A DNA stretch of 64,000 bases, from the IMG/VR virus record IMGVR_UViG_3300030101_003608, positions 46,526-110,525 of that record. The stretch is one strand, 5' to 3'. Under the pieces are notes generated by a model, which did not search any database, had not been told where the DNA came from, and saw only the letters and a list, made by a program, of their open reading frames with translations. This DNA is from a virus. This document shows positions 35,579 to 43,416 of the stretch, piece after piece (position 1 is the first letter of the stretch; each line of letters opens with the position of its first letter). Made by a program: the position numbers and the translations under genes.

Positions 35579-35591
35579 AAATTATTTAAAT
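35579..35591 (-). promoter_or_regulatory. Late promoter-like element (TTTTCGTATATTA)
   Basis: The minus strand reads TTTTCGTATATTA in the gap between the phosphoesterase and the lysis cassette. It matches the recurring late element except for one C. Confidence 0.5.
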
Positions 35592-35600
35592 TATGAAAAT

Positions 35601-36494
35601 TTACACAGGGAACTTATGTGAGTCAATACCTCTATGATAGATATCATTGCCTCCTTTTGTAGATCTTCTATATCTAATATTTAAGATTCTTCCTCCTACA
35701 GGTTTAATTGGGGCACCTCTTTCAACATGCCAACCTTTAGATCCATCACCATATTCTTCTTTATATGTACCTGTAAGCATCATATGAATTTGTCTTTGCT
35801 CTTGTCTATAACTATCTCTGCCTTGTAGCAGTTTATCCCTTACATCATTTCTAGCTGCATTCTCATGTATATGACCCATAGTAAACACATCAAAGTCTTC
35901 ATACATTTCTAAAGCTCTAGTAAGATTCAAGGCCCCTTTAGTTACAATACCTCCTCCACCAGATCCGTGAAAGTATCTTATCTTCATAGTTCTTATTACA
36001 CCACCTTTTTCTTTTGTGGTACCTCTAAGAATTTGATTCACAAGTATCCAACCTCCATAGCCACCTACTTGTACATTAGTATTATTTTCATGATTTAGCA
36101 TTTTAACAAATCTAGTAAGTATATCCGTTTCTTGCCATTTAATAATAGCTGTTTCATGATTACCATATCCTATTACTGTAAGTAAATGAGAGTATGGTGA
36201 CCACCATTCAACAGCAGTTTCCACAATACTATCTAAATATTTTGCATTATTATGTTCTGGTCTTATATCAGATTTGTTTTTTCTATTATCTCCTCTTCCC
36301 TGCATCAAGCAAAACATATCACCATTTATCATAATAGGAATAGACTCCTTTACACAGTAATCTAAATCTCTTTTTAATGTCTCCCAGTCACACTTTGGGT
36401 TATCCCAATGTATATCTGACAACATGGCAATCCTTGCATGTGTACCCTCAAGTTTAATCTCATGGATATTAGCAGCATGTGCTTTTATTTTCAT
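35601..36494 (-). CDS. Calcineurin-like metallophosphoesterase (297 aa)
   Basis: 297 residues with the full metallophosphoesterase signature: DIH (residues 27-29) as D-x-H, NGDM (57-60) for the GD box, GYGNHE (about 107-112) for GNHE, a later HGSG and GHIHENA for GHxH. These residues bind two metals. Substrate unknown; phage members act on nucleic acids, cyclic nucleotides or cap-like structures. It lies between fibre genes and the lysis cassette, so a lysis-timing, DNA-processing or anti-defence role is open. Confidence 0.82.
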   Translation of the reverse strand: MKIKAHAANIHEIKLEGTHARIAMLSDIHWDNPKCDWETLKRDLDYCVKESIPIMINGDMFCLMQGRGDNRKNKSDIRPEHNNAKYLDSIVETAVEWWSPYSHLLTVIGYGNHETAIIKWQETDILTRFVKMLNHENNTNVQVGGYGGWILVNQILRGTTKEKGGVIRTMKIRYFHGSGGGGIVTKGALNLTRALEMYEDFDVFTMGHIHENAARNDVRDKLLQGRDSYRQEQRQIHMMLTGTYKEEYGDGSKGWHVERGAPIKPVGGRILNIRYRRSTKGGNDIYHRGIDSHKFPV

Positions 36495-36514
36495 ATTTCT
36501 TTTTTTAATTTCTT

Positions 36515-36808
36515 CTACTCAGGTGGAGTAGGATCATACTTTTCAGAAGGACCTTGGAATTTACTATTTTCAGATTCTACTGCATCTTTATAGTAATCTG
36601 CAATACCTACATCTTCATTTACAAATAATTCTAACTCATCTTCAGTTAAAAAAGCACTTATAGTAGGTTGACCAGTTACAACTTGTGTAATTCCTTGATC
36701 ACCAGCATATCCAAATACTACAAGACCGGCTTCTCCTTGACCATTCATTACATAGAACCATCTATTAGGATTATTTTTTGTTATTTCATTTATACTAAAC
36801 TGTGCCAT
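36515..36808 (-). CDS. Hypothetical protein following the adhesin gene (97 aa)
   Basis: 97 residues; begins MAQFSINEITKNNPNRW, with an acidic C-terminus. A compact alpha/beta protein without Cys or a membrane segment. It is encoded 11 bases after the PKD/BspA-like protein, so it may be an accessory to that fibre (chaperone or tip), which is an inference from position only. Confidence 0.5.
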   Translation of the reverse strand: MAQFSINEITKNNPNRWFYVMNGQGEAGLVVFGYAGDQGITQVVTGQPTISAFLTEDELELFVNEDVGIADYYKDAVESENSKFQGPSEKYDPTPPE

Positions 36809-36819
36809 ATCTTTTTATG

Positions 36820-38583
36820 TTATACTGATCCTCCATCTGATATTGTCCAACTATGATCTGCTATTAATGCTGTTCTTGCAGTATCTGCTGCACTTCCTGC
36901 AGTATATTGAGAAGCATTAACATTTAAAGTAACAGTATTACTATTTGTTGCCTCAAGCCTAACTAAAAGAGCATCATAACTTGCTGTTGTCATTTTTCTT
37001 GTTGATCCACTTCCTACTAAACTTCCTATAGTTGTTAATGCTCCAAAGTCTGCAGATGCATCAAAAGTAAGAGTAGTAGGAGTAGTAGATATTTGGAAGA
37101 ATGCACTTGACATATCAGTAACTCCACTAAAATCCATGTTGGAACCAAAAATAATACTTGATAAGCTAGATGCCTGTTTAAATGAATCTTTAAGACTAGT
37201 TAATGCATTTGTAGTAGTCATGTTAATATTTATTGCACTAACACCTTTTGTTATAAAGAAAGCAAGAAGAAAACTTGTACAAGCAGGATAGTTCCAGTTT
37301 AAAGTAATAGTACTTCCTGAAGCATATTGTGCTTCCCTAAATAATTCCTGTATGTTTCCTGTAGCACTAGGCATAGACCAAGCTGATACTGTAGGAGGAG
37401 GTCCTGCATCTACAGCTGCAAGACTGTATCCATTCCTATAAAAGAATTTGGCAAAAGTAGTTGTACATGCTGCCCAATTATTCCAACTTGGACCAAAATT
37501 ATGGTTATCAAATTTAAGTTTTCTTGTATTAAAGAACATTTCCCTTGCATCAGTAACACTTGAAATATCTATTGTGCTTAATCCTGCTATTTCTTGAATA
37601 TGTAGACAACCATAAAATGCTCTATACATGTCAGTAACATTAGATGTATCCCAATTTGTTACATTAATATTTTTTAAAGCACTAGAGTTGTATGCATAAT
37701 ATTGCATGTTATTAATTCCTGAAGTATTATTCCAAGTAGACATATCTAACTCAGTTACTCCAGCAAATGTTGGTGAACTAAATGCACCTGATTCATAGAA
37801 GAATCTTGCCAAACTAACTCCTGAAGCGTTTAATGTCCAATTACTTACATCTGAATTAGCTTTAACACAAGCTCTATAAAACATTCTATAAAGAGTATTA
37901 GTCCCACTAAAATCTAAATTAGGTGCTGTTACTGTGCATCCACCCGCAGTTCTACCACAATGAGCCATAAAATCTTGGGTATTAGTCATATTACTAGTAT
38001 CCCATCCTGTAAGGTTAATATTAGTACAGTCAAGAAAACCGTAAAGCATGCCTAAAGCATCCCCTGAAAAGTTTCCTGTATTTTGCCAATTAGATAAATC
38101 ACAGCTAGTAAGGGCTGGTAAATTATAAAACATTTTCCTAGCTCTTGTATCTGTTAAACCTGATATATCAGGATAATCTGTAGGCAAAGAATTTAAATTA
38201 TCAAACCCAGTAAAAGCTTGATAAAAAGATTTCCATTGTATATTACCCCACTGAACTATTTTAGTTAGATAATCTTTCCAACCTCCTGATATTGTTCCAT
38301 ACTCAAATCCAGAAAAATCACCACTTATTTTAACTAGATAGGTTCCTGTAGAAGAGTAAGTGTGAGAACCTCCATTATAAGTAGTTACTGTATCTATAGT
38401 ACCATCTCCCCAATCTACATCATAATTATAAGTACCTATAGCTCTTCCTCTTAGCTGAAAAGCAGATGTTCCTGTAACAGTAAGCTCCATTATAAATCCA
38501 TCAAAAGAAGAAGTTGCTGGAGGTACAATATGAGTATGTATACCTACCCCTAGACTACCATGAGTGTTAATTGAAACAGGCAT
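36820..38583 (-). CDS. Adhesin-like fibre: PKD domain plus BspA-type leucine-rich repeats (587 aa)
   Basis: 587 residues. Near residues 35-100 DVDWGDGTIDTV, then SHTYSSTGTYLVKI, is a classic PKD fold. The rest has BspA/DUF285-type repeats with the core WDTSNVTDM (for example LTGWDTSNMTN and NVTNWDTSNVTD) about 25-50 residues apart. Such repeats are known from bacterial surface adhesins. In a phage fibre position this suggests a receptor-binding or host-surface-binding protein gained from bacteria (inference). It is the largest gene in the fibre block. Confidence 0.78.
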   Translation of the reverse strand: MPVSINTHGSLGVGIHTHIVPPATSSFDGFIMELTVTGTSAFQLRGRAIGTYNYDVDWGDGTIDTVTTYNGGSHTYSSTGTYLVKISGDFSGFEYGTISGGWKDYLTKIVQWGNIQWKSFYQAFTGFDNLNSLPTDYPDISGLTDTRARKMFYNLPALTSCDLSNWQNTGNFSGDALGMLYGFLDCTNINLTGWDTSNMTNTQDFMAHCGRTAGGCTVTAPNLDFSGTNTLYRMFYRACVKANSDVSNWTLNASGVSLARFFYESGAFSSPTFAGVTELDMSTWNNTSGINNMQYYAYNSSALKNINVTNWDTSNVTDMYRAFYGCLHIQEIAGLSTIDISSVTDAREMFFNTRKLKFDNHNFGPSWNNWAACTTTFAKFFYRNGYSLAAVDAGPPPTVSAWSMPSATGNIQELFREAQYASGSTITLNWNYPACTSFLLAFFITKGVSAININMTTTNALTSLKDSFKQASSLSSIIFGSNMDFSGVTDMSSAFFQISTTPTTLTFDASADFGALTTIGSLVGSGSTRKMTTASYDALLVRLEATNSNTVTLNVNASQYTAGSAADTARTALIADHSWTISDGGSV

Positions 38584-38586
38584 GGC

Positions 38587-39312
38587 TTATGCTACATATA
38601 TTATCAAAAGATCTCCTGCATTTCCACCTGATATATCAGCATCATAATCAAAGGTGTTTCCAGCAAATTTATTCATATTGCCACCTGCATCAAAATTTAC
38701 AGTTTCTCCTTGTTTAAGAACTACTCCTAAAACATTTGCATCTCCTGCAGCTGCATTATAAAAAGATACAGACTTCATGGGAGCAGCAATTGTTACTAGA
38801 CCTGAAGCAGTTGCTCTTAACATTGCAGGCATTGCTGAAGTATCATTAAGAGAACTAGTATCATCCTCTATAGCTGTAGTATTAGTAGCTGTAGTTGCAG
38901 CCGATGTAGCAATAGCAGTTGTATCAACTTCTATTTCAGTATTTTTTGTTAAGATCTCTGCTAATGTAGCCTCTGTAGCATCACCTGCTTCTAGATAAGT
39001 AACTGTACAGCCTGCAAAATCTACAGCTGGATACGCAGTATTACTTCCTGGAAGATAGTAGCTTACATTAGTAAAGCCTCCAGTTACAGTATCCCAAGTT
39101 CTAACCTCTAAATAAAGTTTTACTCCTGCATGAGGTGCTGGAGGTACAATTGGGTCTGGACAATCAATATTAACCAACTGAGCTTCATACTCTGATCCAT
39201 TAGCTGTACTATTAATTACATCAATGATGCCTTGCAAGCCTTTAAGCATTTTATATTGCCAAGGCCAATTAGTACCTTTACCTCCATCTGTTTTTAAATT
39301 TCCTATTGACAT
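38587..39312 (-). CDS. Fibre-associated structural protein (241 aa)
   Basis: 241 residues, Ala/Thr-rich. A helical stretch with a regular pattern of Thr/Ala (TEIEVDTTAIATSAATTATN) suggests a trimeric coiled coil; the C-terminal ~80 residues are beta-rich (GGNMNKFAGNTFDYDADISG). It is encoded between the collagen-like protein and the PKD/BspA-like protein. A fibre shaft or adaptor role is likely. Confidence 0.6.
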   Translation of the reverse strand: MSIGNLKTDGGKGTNWPWQYKMLKGLQGIIDVINSTANGSEYEAQLVNIDCPDPIVPPAPHAGVKLYLEVRTWDTVTGGFTNVSYYLPGSNTAYPAVDFAGCTVTYLEAGDATEATLAEILTKNTEIEVDTTAIATSAATTATNTTAIEDDTSSLNDTSAMPAMLRATASGLVTIAAPMKSVSFYNAAAGDANVLGVVLKQGETVNFDAGGNMNKFAGNTFDYDADISGGNAGDLLIIYVA

Positions 39313-39323
39313 ATTTTTATTTT

Positions 39324-40256
39324 TTAATAAATTTTAGCACCTACGTTGAATGCTTCTTGAGCTGCTCCACCAGCATTTACAGCTGTTATGACTAAGTATT
39401 GATCTATTGTCCAATCAATTGCAAAAGTATCAATAGAATCTGATGTTTGAAAAGAAGAACCATTTTGAGTTTGAGAATCTGAATCTTGATAAGATGTAAA
39501 TGTAGGTTCAACATAAAAATCTCTACTTACCGTCATTCCTCTAGAAGTTGCATTCATTTTATGAGTAGCAATTCTCTCATAGTTGACTCCAATTACACCT
39601 GATAAAGTTGTTGAATCTGAAATATACATTTTTACAGAACATACAGCTCCTGGAAAAATTACACCTTTATAAAAAAATGCTTTATAACTCCAAACATCAC
39701 CTGCAGAAAACGTATTAGCTGGAATAAGTATGTAATTTAAAATAACTTGTGTTATACTAGCGCCTGTACCTGCTCTGTTAACTACAGAAGCACTAAAACC
39801 TGATCCAGGAACTCCTTGTATTCCCTGTAAACCTTGTAATGCTAAAAAATTCCAGTTAGCAGTATCTACAGATGGATCAGAACCACCTGAGCCAACAGCA
39901 TTAATGCACACATAACTAGATCCACTAAAAAATGCTACGTCATCTTGAGCATAAGCATTGGTTGTATCCCAGTTACCTGTAAAGTTTAATCCTGCTGCAC
40001 CTACTGCACCTGGTACACCTTGAATACCTTGAGGTCCTTGTGCACCTGCAGGTCCTGTAGCACCAGGAGGTCCTTGAGGAGCATTTAAAGCAATCTGCGT
40101 TTCAAGATCTTTAAATGTAATAGCAGTATCTTGATATTCAGACTTATTAACAGCATCTCTTGTACCAACAGGTATCATATCATTATCCTCAAGAGTGCTC
40201 TTCACCCTCCCATTTTTAATGATGTTAAAAAAGTTACTTATGTTTCTTAATGACAT
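39324..40256 (-). CDS. Collagen-like fibre protein with carbohydrate-binding module (310 aa)
   Basis: 310 residues. After an N-terminal anchor (residues 1-55) comes a run of G-x-y triplets (GPPGATGPAGAQGPQG, then GIQGVPGAVGAAG), i.e. a collagen-like triple-helix stalk. Next is a 45-residue unit (WDTTNAYAQDDVAFFSGSSY) that resembles CBM5/12-type chitin-binding modules, then a second short collagen run (GLQGIQGVPG) and a beta-rich tip. Typical of phage head or tail fibres that touch glycans. Confidence 0.75.
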   Translation of the reverse strand: MSLRNISNFFNIIKNGRVKSTLEDNDMIPVGTRDAVNKSEYQDTAITFKDLETQIALNAPQGPPGATGPAGAQGPQGIQGVPGAVGAAGLNFTGNWDTTNAYAQDDVAFFSGSSYVCINAVGSGGSDPSVDTANWNFLALQGLQGIQGVPGSGFSASVVNRAGTGASITQVILNYILIPANTFSAGDVWSYKAFFYKGVIFPGAVCSVKMYISDSTTLSGVIGVNYERIATHKMNATSRGMTVSRDFYVEPTFTSYQDSDSQTQNGSSFQTSDSIDTFAIDWTIDQYLVITAVNAGGAAQEAFNVGAKIY

Positions 40257-40266
40257 TTTTTAAATA

Positions 40267-40479
40267 TTAATCATGCACAATATGCAATTCACTAGTACCA
40301 GTCTTTCTAAAAAAGTCTCCTTTTTTAAGACCAGCAGCTTTAGCTGCCGCATTATTAGCATATTCATTATTGTTCATTTGGTGTAACATATGATTAATGT
40401 GTCCAAATTTAGTTTGACCCATATCATTATTTTCAGTTAAGTATGGATCTGGTGATTCTATTATAAATTTTTCTGGCAT
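40267..40479 (-). CDS. Hypothetical small protein (70 aa)
   Basis: 70 residues, Asn-rich (MNNNEYANNAAAKAAGLKKG), ending RKTGTSELHIVHD. The second half, with KAAGLKKGDFFRKTG, is a short conserved domain I have seen at fibre ends but cannot name. Encoded between the 235-aa and collagen-like genes, so likely fibre-related. Confidence 0.5.
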   Translation of the reverse strand: MPEKFIIESPDPYLTENNDMGQTKFGHINHMLHQMNNNEYANNAAAKAAGLKKGDFFRKTGTSELHIVHD

Positions 40480-40499
40480 AATTCTTATTTTAAATTAGT

Positions 40500-41207
40500 T
40501 TATCCTTCTACTTTATTTTGAGCACTAGTTGCAAGTGCGGCATCTATAGCCAGTCTTCTTTCTTCTTCTTGTGCTCTATCACGAGTAATTTGATTAAGTT
40601 TGATCTCTATATCGCTTGGGATATCTCCTATTAGATATGTTTCAGGTTCTTCTCCTGGTTTAGAAGTTACAGGAAGTACAAGTATTGTTTCTGTATAAAA
40701 AGCAGGAGGAGGAGCATCTATACTAGGAGATGCTACTATTTTTAATGTAGTTGCCTCAAGATTAGCAGCAGGCCAATCTTCTCCCTCAAAAAGATCTCTT
40801 GTATCAAGTACACCATTACCAATAGCTGCACTTGTAATTACATTTTGACTATTCTCATCTTCTGCACACTCTGCAGGAATTTCTACACCCACTACTTCAT
40901 CAAGAAATTGTGCAGCTGAAGGCTCTTCAAAACCTGCAGCAAGTATAGCATCTTTCCACTGACATGCTGTATTAGCAGAATCATTCTCTTGCCATGTTGG
41001 ATATGCTGTATCCATTGGTGCAAGTATAACTGATGTCTCTGGTGGCTCTTCTACATTCCACAAGTTAAAACTTTCTATAAGAGTTACTGGATCAAATTCT
41101 TGATAGGTTGTTCCAGGCTTTTGGTAAAACGCAGATACTTCCATGTATCCAGTAGCTAAACCACTAAGTAATGTACCTGCTTTATTAAATATTTTTATTT
41201 TTGACAT
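40500..41207 (-). CDS. Putative fibre or virion protein (235 aa)
   Basis: 235 residues, acidic, Ala/Glu/Pro-rich. It starts MSKIKIFNKAGTLLSGLATG and has a helical acidic C-terminus (RAQEEERRLAIDAALATS). No recognisable domain. Its place in the fibre block between a 201-aa and a 70-aa gene suggests a structural role. Confidence 0.5.
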   Translation of the reverse strand: MSKIKIFNKAGTLLSGLATGYMEVSAFYQKPGTTYQEFDPVTLIESFNLWNVEEPPETSVILAPMDTAYPTWQENDSANTACQWKDAILAAGFEEPSAAQFLDEVVGVEIPAECAEDENSQNVITSAAIGNGVLDTRDLFEGEDWPAANLEATTLKIVASPSIDAPPPAFYTETILVLPVTSKPGEEPETYLIGDIPSDIEIKLNQITRDRAQEEERRLAIDAALATSAQNKVEG

Positions 41208-41231
41208 GATATTTTATTTAAACTTTTAATT

Positions 41232-41837
41232 TTAATTTACTTCTAATTCAACAGTTGCTCCTTTTACTACAGCAAACTTAAAGTCAAGATGTACTGTTGC
41301 TTCCCACTGAGCTGCATGTAAACCGACAACCTTTACAAGATTTTCTGTAACAGGTAAAGAATTGTTAAATACTGTAAGATACATTAGTGTTCCTACAGCA
41401 GTTGCATTTGTACCAACATCTGTAATTAATGTGCCTGCATTAGCTAGTGGTGTACGATCTACTGTAACTCCTTGATCTAAAGCAGATATTAAACTAGAAT
41501 CTTCAATAAGTTTTATTGCTTGACCTTCTGAAACATTTATTGTCCCCATTCCTTGAACAATCTCATAATTTCCTGCTCCATTTAATGTAGGGATTAATAA
41601 CTTTTCTCCTTGATATTTCCAAACATCATGTTCAACTCCATCTACAACATATGATTCATTCTCACACTTTTGAATGAAGCAAGCTCCATCGGTAGTTCCT
41701 GAAACAAGTTTTGAAGTAGTTCTTAAACCAAGATCTCTAAGAAAAAAGTCTATGCTTGTATTTAAATATTGCCAAAGTTGCGTTCTTTTAGAAGCAAACT
41801 CTTTTAAAATTTTTGCTCTGTATTCTGATAATGCCAT
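41232..41837 (-). CDS. Putative structural protein (201 aa)
   Basis: 201 residues starting MALSEYRAKILKEFASKR. I choose the ATG at 41837 over one 69 bases upstream, because the extra residues would be an AT-rich, low-quality stretch covering the promoter-like element. Helical N-terminus, beta-rich Val/Gly/Thr C-terminus (TVELEVN). Likely the first protein of the fibre block; function unknown. Confidence 0.52.
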   Translation of the reverse strand: MALSEYRAKILKEFASKRTQLWQYLNTSIDFFLRDLGLRTTSKLVSGTTDGACFIQKCENESYVVDGVEHDVWKYQGEKLLIPTLNGAGNYEIVQGMGTINVSEGQAIKLIEDSSLISALDQGVTVDRTPLANAGTLITDVGTNATAVGTLMYLTVFNNSLPVTENLVKVVGLHAAQWEATVHLDFKFAVVKGATVELEVN

Positions 41838-41851
41838 TTTTTTGTTTTTGA

Positions 41852-41865
41852 TAAATATACATTTA
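41852..41865 (-). promoter_or_regulatory. Late promoter-like element (GTATATTTA)
   Basis: The minus strand reads TAAATGTATATTTA, 15 bases before the ATG at 41837. It is the most divergent of the late-element copies; a terminator sits just upstream. Confidence 0.42.
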
Positions 41866-41902
41866 TAATATAATAAAAAATTATGTAATATAAAAGTATA
41901 GA

Positions 41903-41939
41903 TCAAAAAAAGACCCTTTAGCAGATAAACTTAAGGGTC
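41903..41939 (-). terminator. Intrinsic terminator of the membrane-protein unit
   Basis: A perfect 7-bp stem (GACCCTT at 41912-41918 with AAGGGTC at 41933-41939), followed on the minus strand by TTTTTTT. It lies behind a second, longer hairpin that abuts the stop of the 123-aa gene. Confidence 0.85.
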
Positions 41940-41941
41940 AT

Positions 41942-41976
41942 AAACAATATCTTGGGAGGTGGTTAAGATATTGTTT
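41942..41976 (-). promoter_or_regulatory. 12-bp perfect hairpin directly after a stop codon
   Basis: AAACAATATCTT (41942-41953) pairs perfectly with AAGATATTGTTT (41965-41976). The 11-base loop reads AACCACCTCCC on the transcribed (minus) strand and GGGAGGTGGTT on the other. It is not itself followed by a T-run, but the terminator lies 2 bases further on. Possible 3'-end stabiliser, processing site or attenuator. Confidence 0.6.
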
Positions 41977-42347
41977 TAGTATAAACTTTTATAAAATATA
42001 GTAAAGCTGATTCCGTAAATTACTCTTGCAATTATTACATGTAGTAGTACAGGCCAAAAACCGCAATAGTTATATGCTAAGAAAAATATAGCAATAAATA
42101 AAAATAGATTTCTTAACAGTTTAAATAAATGCCATGCATCAGTTATTCCTACAAAGAAGGTAGTGCTTCCCCAAAACTTTGGACCTGCACCAGGTTCACC
42201 ACCCTTATACTTATTCTTCCAAGATATTGATGGATCCCAAAATTCTGAATCAAACTTGCTAAATATACTACTTGAATAGTGAAATTGTATTGTGTCCATT
42301 ACTGCTTCAGCAAGACCCGCAAGTGCCATAAATATAATATACATCAT
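41976..42347 (-). CDS. Integral membrane protein (123 aa)
   Basis: 123 residues with hydrophobic segments near residues 1-15 (IIFMALAGLAEAVMD), 78-98 (NLFLFIAIFFLAYNYCGFW) and 100-118 (VLLHVIIARVIYGI). The middle loop is charged and Gly-rich (YKGGEPGAGPKFWG). Encoded with two other small membrane proteins. The function is unknown; superinfection exclusion or membrane remodelling are possible. Confidence 0.6.
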   Translation of the reverse strand: MMYIIFMALAGLAEAVMDTIQFHYSSSIFSKFDSEFWDPSISWKNKYKGGEPGAGPKFWGSTTFFVGITDAWHLFKLLRNLFLFIAIFFLAYNYCGFWPVLLHVIIARVIYGISFTIFYKSLY

Positions 42348-42550
42348 TTGTTACTTTTTTTCCAATGAAGGATTCCACCAATTAAAGCTCCTATAGATGC
42401 AATACCTACAACTATCTTTAAATACCAACTATCTAAATAATTTGTACATGTAATAAAATACACATACGCTATTGTCATACATAGTGCAAAAAGTATTTGT
42501 AAAATATCTAAAACTTTAAATGCTTTTGGTTTTTTATTATTTAAACTCAT
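42344..42550 (-). CDS. Small membrane protein (68 aa)
   Basis: 68 residues with two hydrophobic helices (VLDILQILFALCMTIAYVYF and LKIVVGIASIGALIGGI) and basic ends. It overlaps the next gene by 4 bases. No family recognised. Confidence 0.58.
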   Translation of the reverse strand: MSLNNKKPKAFKVLDILQILFALCMTIAYVYFITCTNYLDSWYLKIVVGIASIGALIGGILHWKKSNK

Positions 42551-42555
42551 AATAT

Positions 42556-42759
42556 TTAACTTTTAAAAATGTAATTATAAAGACCATATAAAATTAAAAG
42601 ACAACCAAAATACCCTATATAACCCATTAACCTACCCTCTTTATCTACATGACGCTCCTGAGTAACAGGGTCAATAAAATCTTTTGTCAATGCCATAGAT
42701 AGTATTGCTAAAATAAATGCAGCTACAATAGTAAATGTAGTTATTAGTACTTTAATCAT
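42556..42759 (-). CDS. Small membrane protein (67 aa)
   Basis: 67 residues: an N-terminal TM (LITTFTIVAAFILAILSMAL), a polar middle (VTQERHVDKEG) and a C-terminal TM (YIGYFGCLLILYGLYNYIF). Overlaps the DUF3310 gene by 4 bases. No family recognised. Confidence 0.58.
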   Translation of the reverse strand: MIKVLITTFTIVAAFILAILSMALTKDFIDPVTQERHVDKEGRLMGYIGYFGCLLILYGLYNYIFKS

Positions 42760-43091
42760 AACGTTTCTATTCTTTTTTGTAAATACAATAATGCTTTTTG
42801 TAATTCCTTTTTTTGTTTGGCCTTATCTCCTCTTCTAGATTTTACCACATACTTAATTACATTACCTAAATAAAAATCCTTATCAAGATTCCAAGATTCT
42901 AATGCCTTAAATACTTCATAAGGATTATCTTTACTTACAGACATGCATTCAGTTTTAAAATTTATATTGTAATCTGTCAATGAAGGTTTTCTTATTTCAT
43001 CGTTAATTATACCCTTACACATACTATCATATGGAGTTGTATTATGATGCATATTATTATACCAGTCATTTGATGATTCTTTTATTCCCAT
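42756..43091 (-). CDS. DUF3310-like protein (111 aa)
   Basis: 111 residues. The C-terminal half (NPYEVFKALESWNLDKDF, YLGNVIKYVVKSRRGDKA and ALLYLQKRI) follows the DUF3310 signature: PYE..., W, LGN..KY, R.G.K, L.KA..YL. The family is widespread in phages and often sits with nucleotide-metabolism genes; its biochemical role is not established to my knowledge. It overlaps the GroES-like gene by 10 bases. Confidence 0.72.
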   Translation of the reverse strand: MGIKESSNDWYNNMHHNTTPYDSMCKGIINDEIRKPSLTDYNINFKTECMSVSKDNPYEVFKALESWNLDKDFYLGNVIKYVVKSRRGDKAKQKKELQKALLYLQKRIETL

Positions 43092-43381
43092 ACCATTATA
43101 ATATCATGAATTAACACCATCATCTTTAACTTACCGTCCATATCTATAATCTCAGCATTGTGAAGAGCACCAGTGCGGACATATACTTTATCCCCCTCCT
43201 TAAGATCATTAACTTCTGTTCCCACTGCAAAGACATTAAGATGAGTCCACTCTTTCATTAACTCCTTCTCTTGTTCTTTCTCCATGTCATCAGTAAGTAT
43301 AAGATCTAACTTACCTTCTTCTTTCTTTTTCTCAGGCTTATCTAACATAACCCTGTTTCCTCTCAATATAAATTTATTCAT
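43082..43381 (-). CDS. Phage GroES-like co-chaperonin (99 aa)
   Basis: 99 residues starting MNKFILRGNRVMLDK. The Chaperonin-10 frame is visible: strand RGNRVMLDKPEKKKEEG (GroES 'RVLV..' start), then VFAVGTEVNDLKEGDKVYVR (GroES VxAVG...VkxGDxV) and a final DIIMVWE (GroES DILAIVE). Phage co-chaperonins such as T4 gp31 replace host GroES for capsid folding. I prefer the ATG at 43381 over a TTG at 43402, which overlaps a TATATTTG promoter-like box. No GroEL partner appears in the window. Confidence 0.7.
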   Translation of the reverse strand: MNKFILRGNRVMLDKPEKKKEEGKLDLILTDDMEKEQEKELMKEWTHLNVFAVGTEVNDLKEGDKVYVRTGALHNAEIIDMDGKLKMMVLIHDIIMVWE

Positions 43382-43399
43382 TTCTTTGTTGGTTTTGAA

Positions 43400-43416
43400 C
43401 AAATATAGTAAAATTA
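43400..43416 (-). promoter_or_regulatory. Promoter-like element TTTTACTATATTTG
   Basis: The minus strand reads TAATTTTACTATATTTG; TATATTTG is an exact TAnnTTTG -7 match about 19 bases before the preferred GroES-like start. One of the clearest host-type promoter candidates in the window. Confidence 0.55.
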
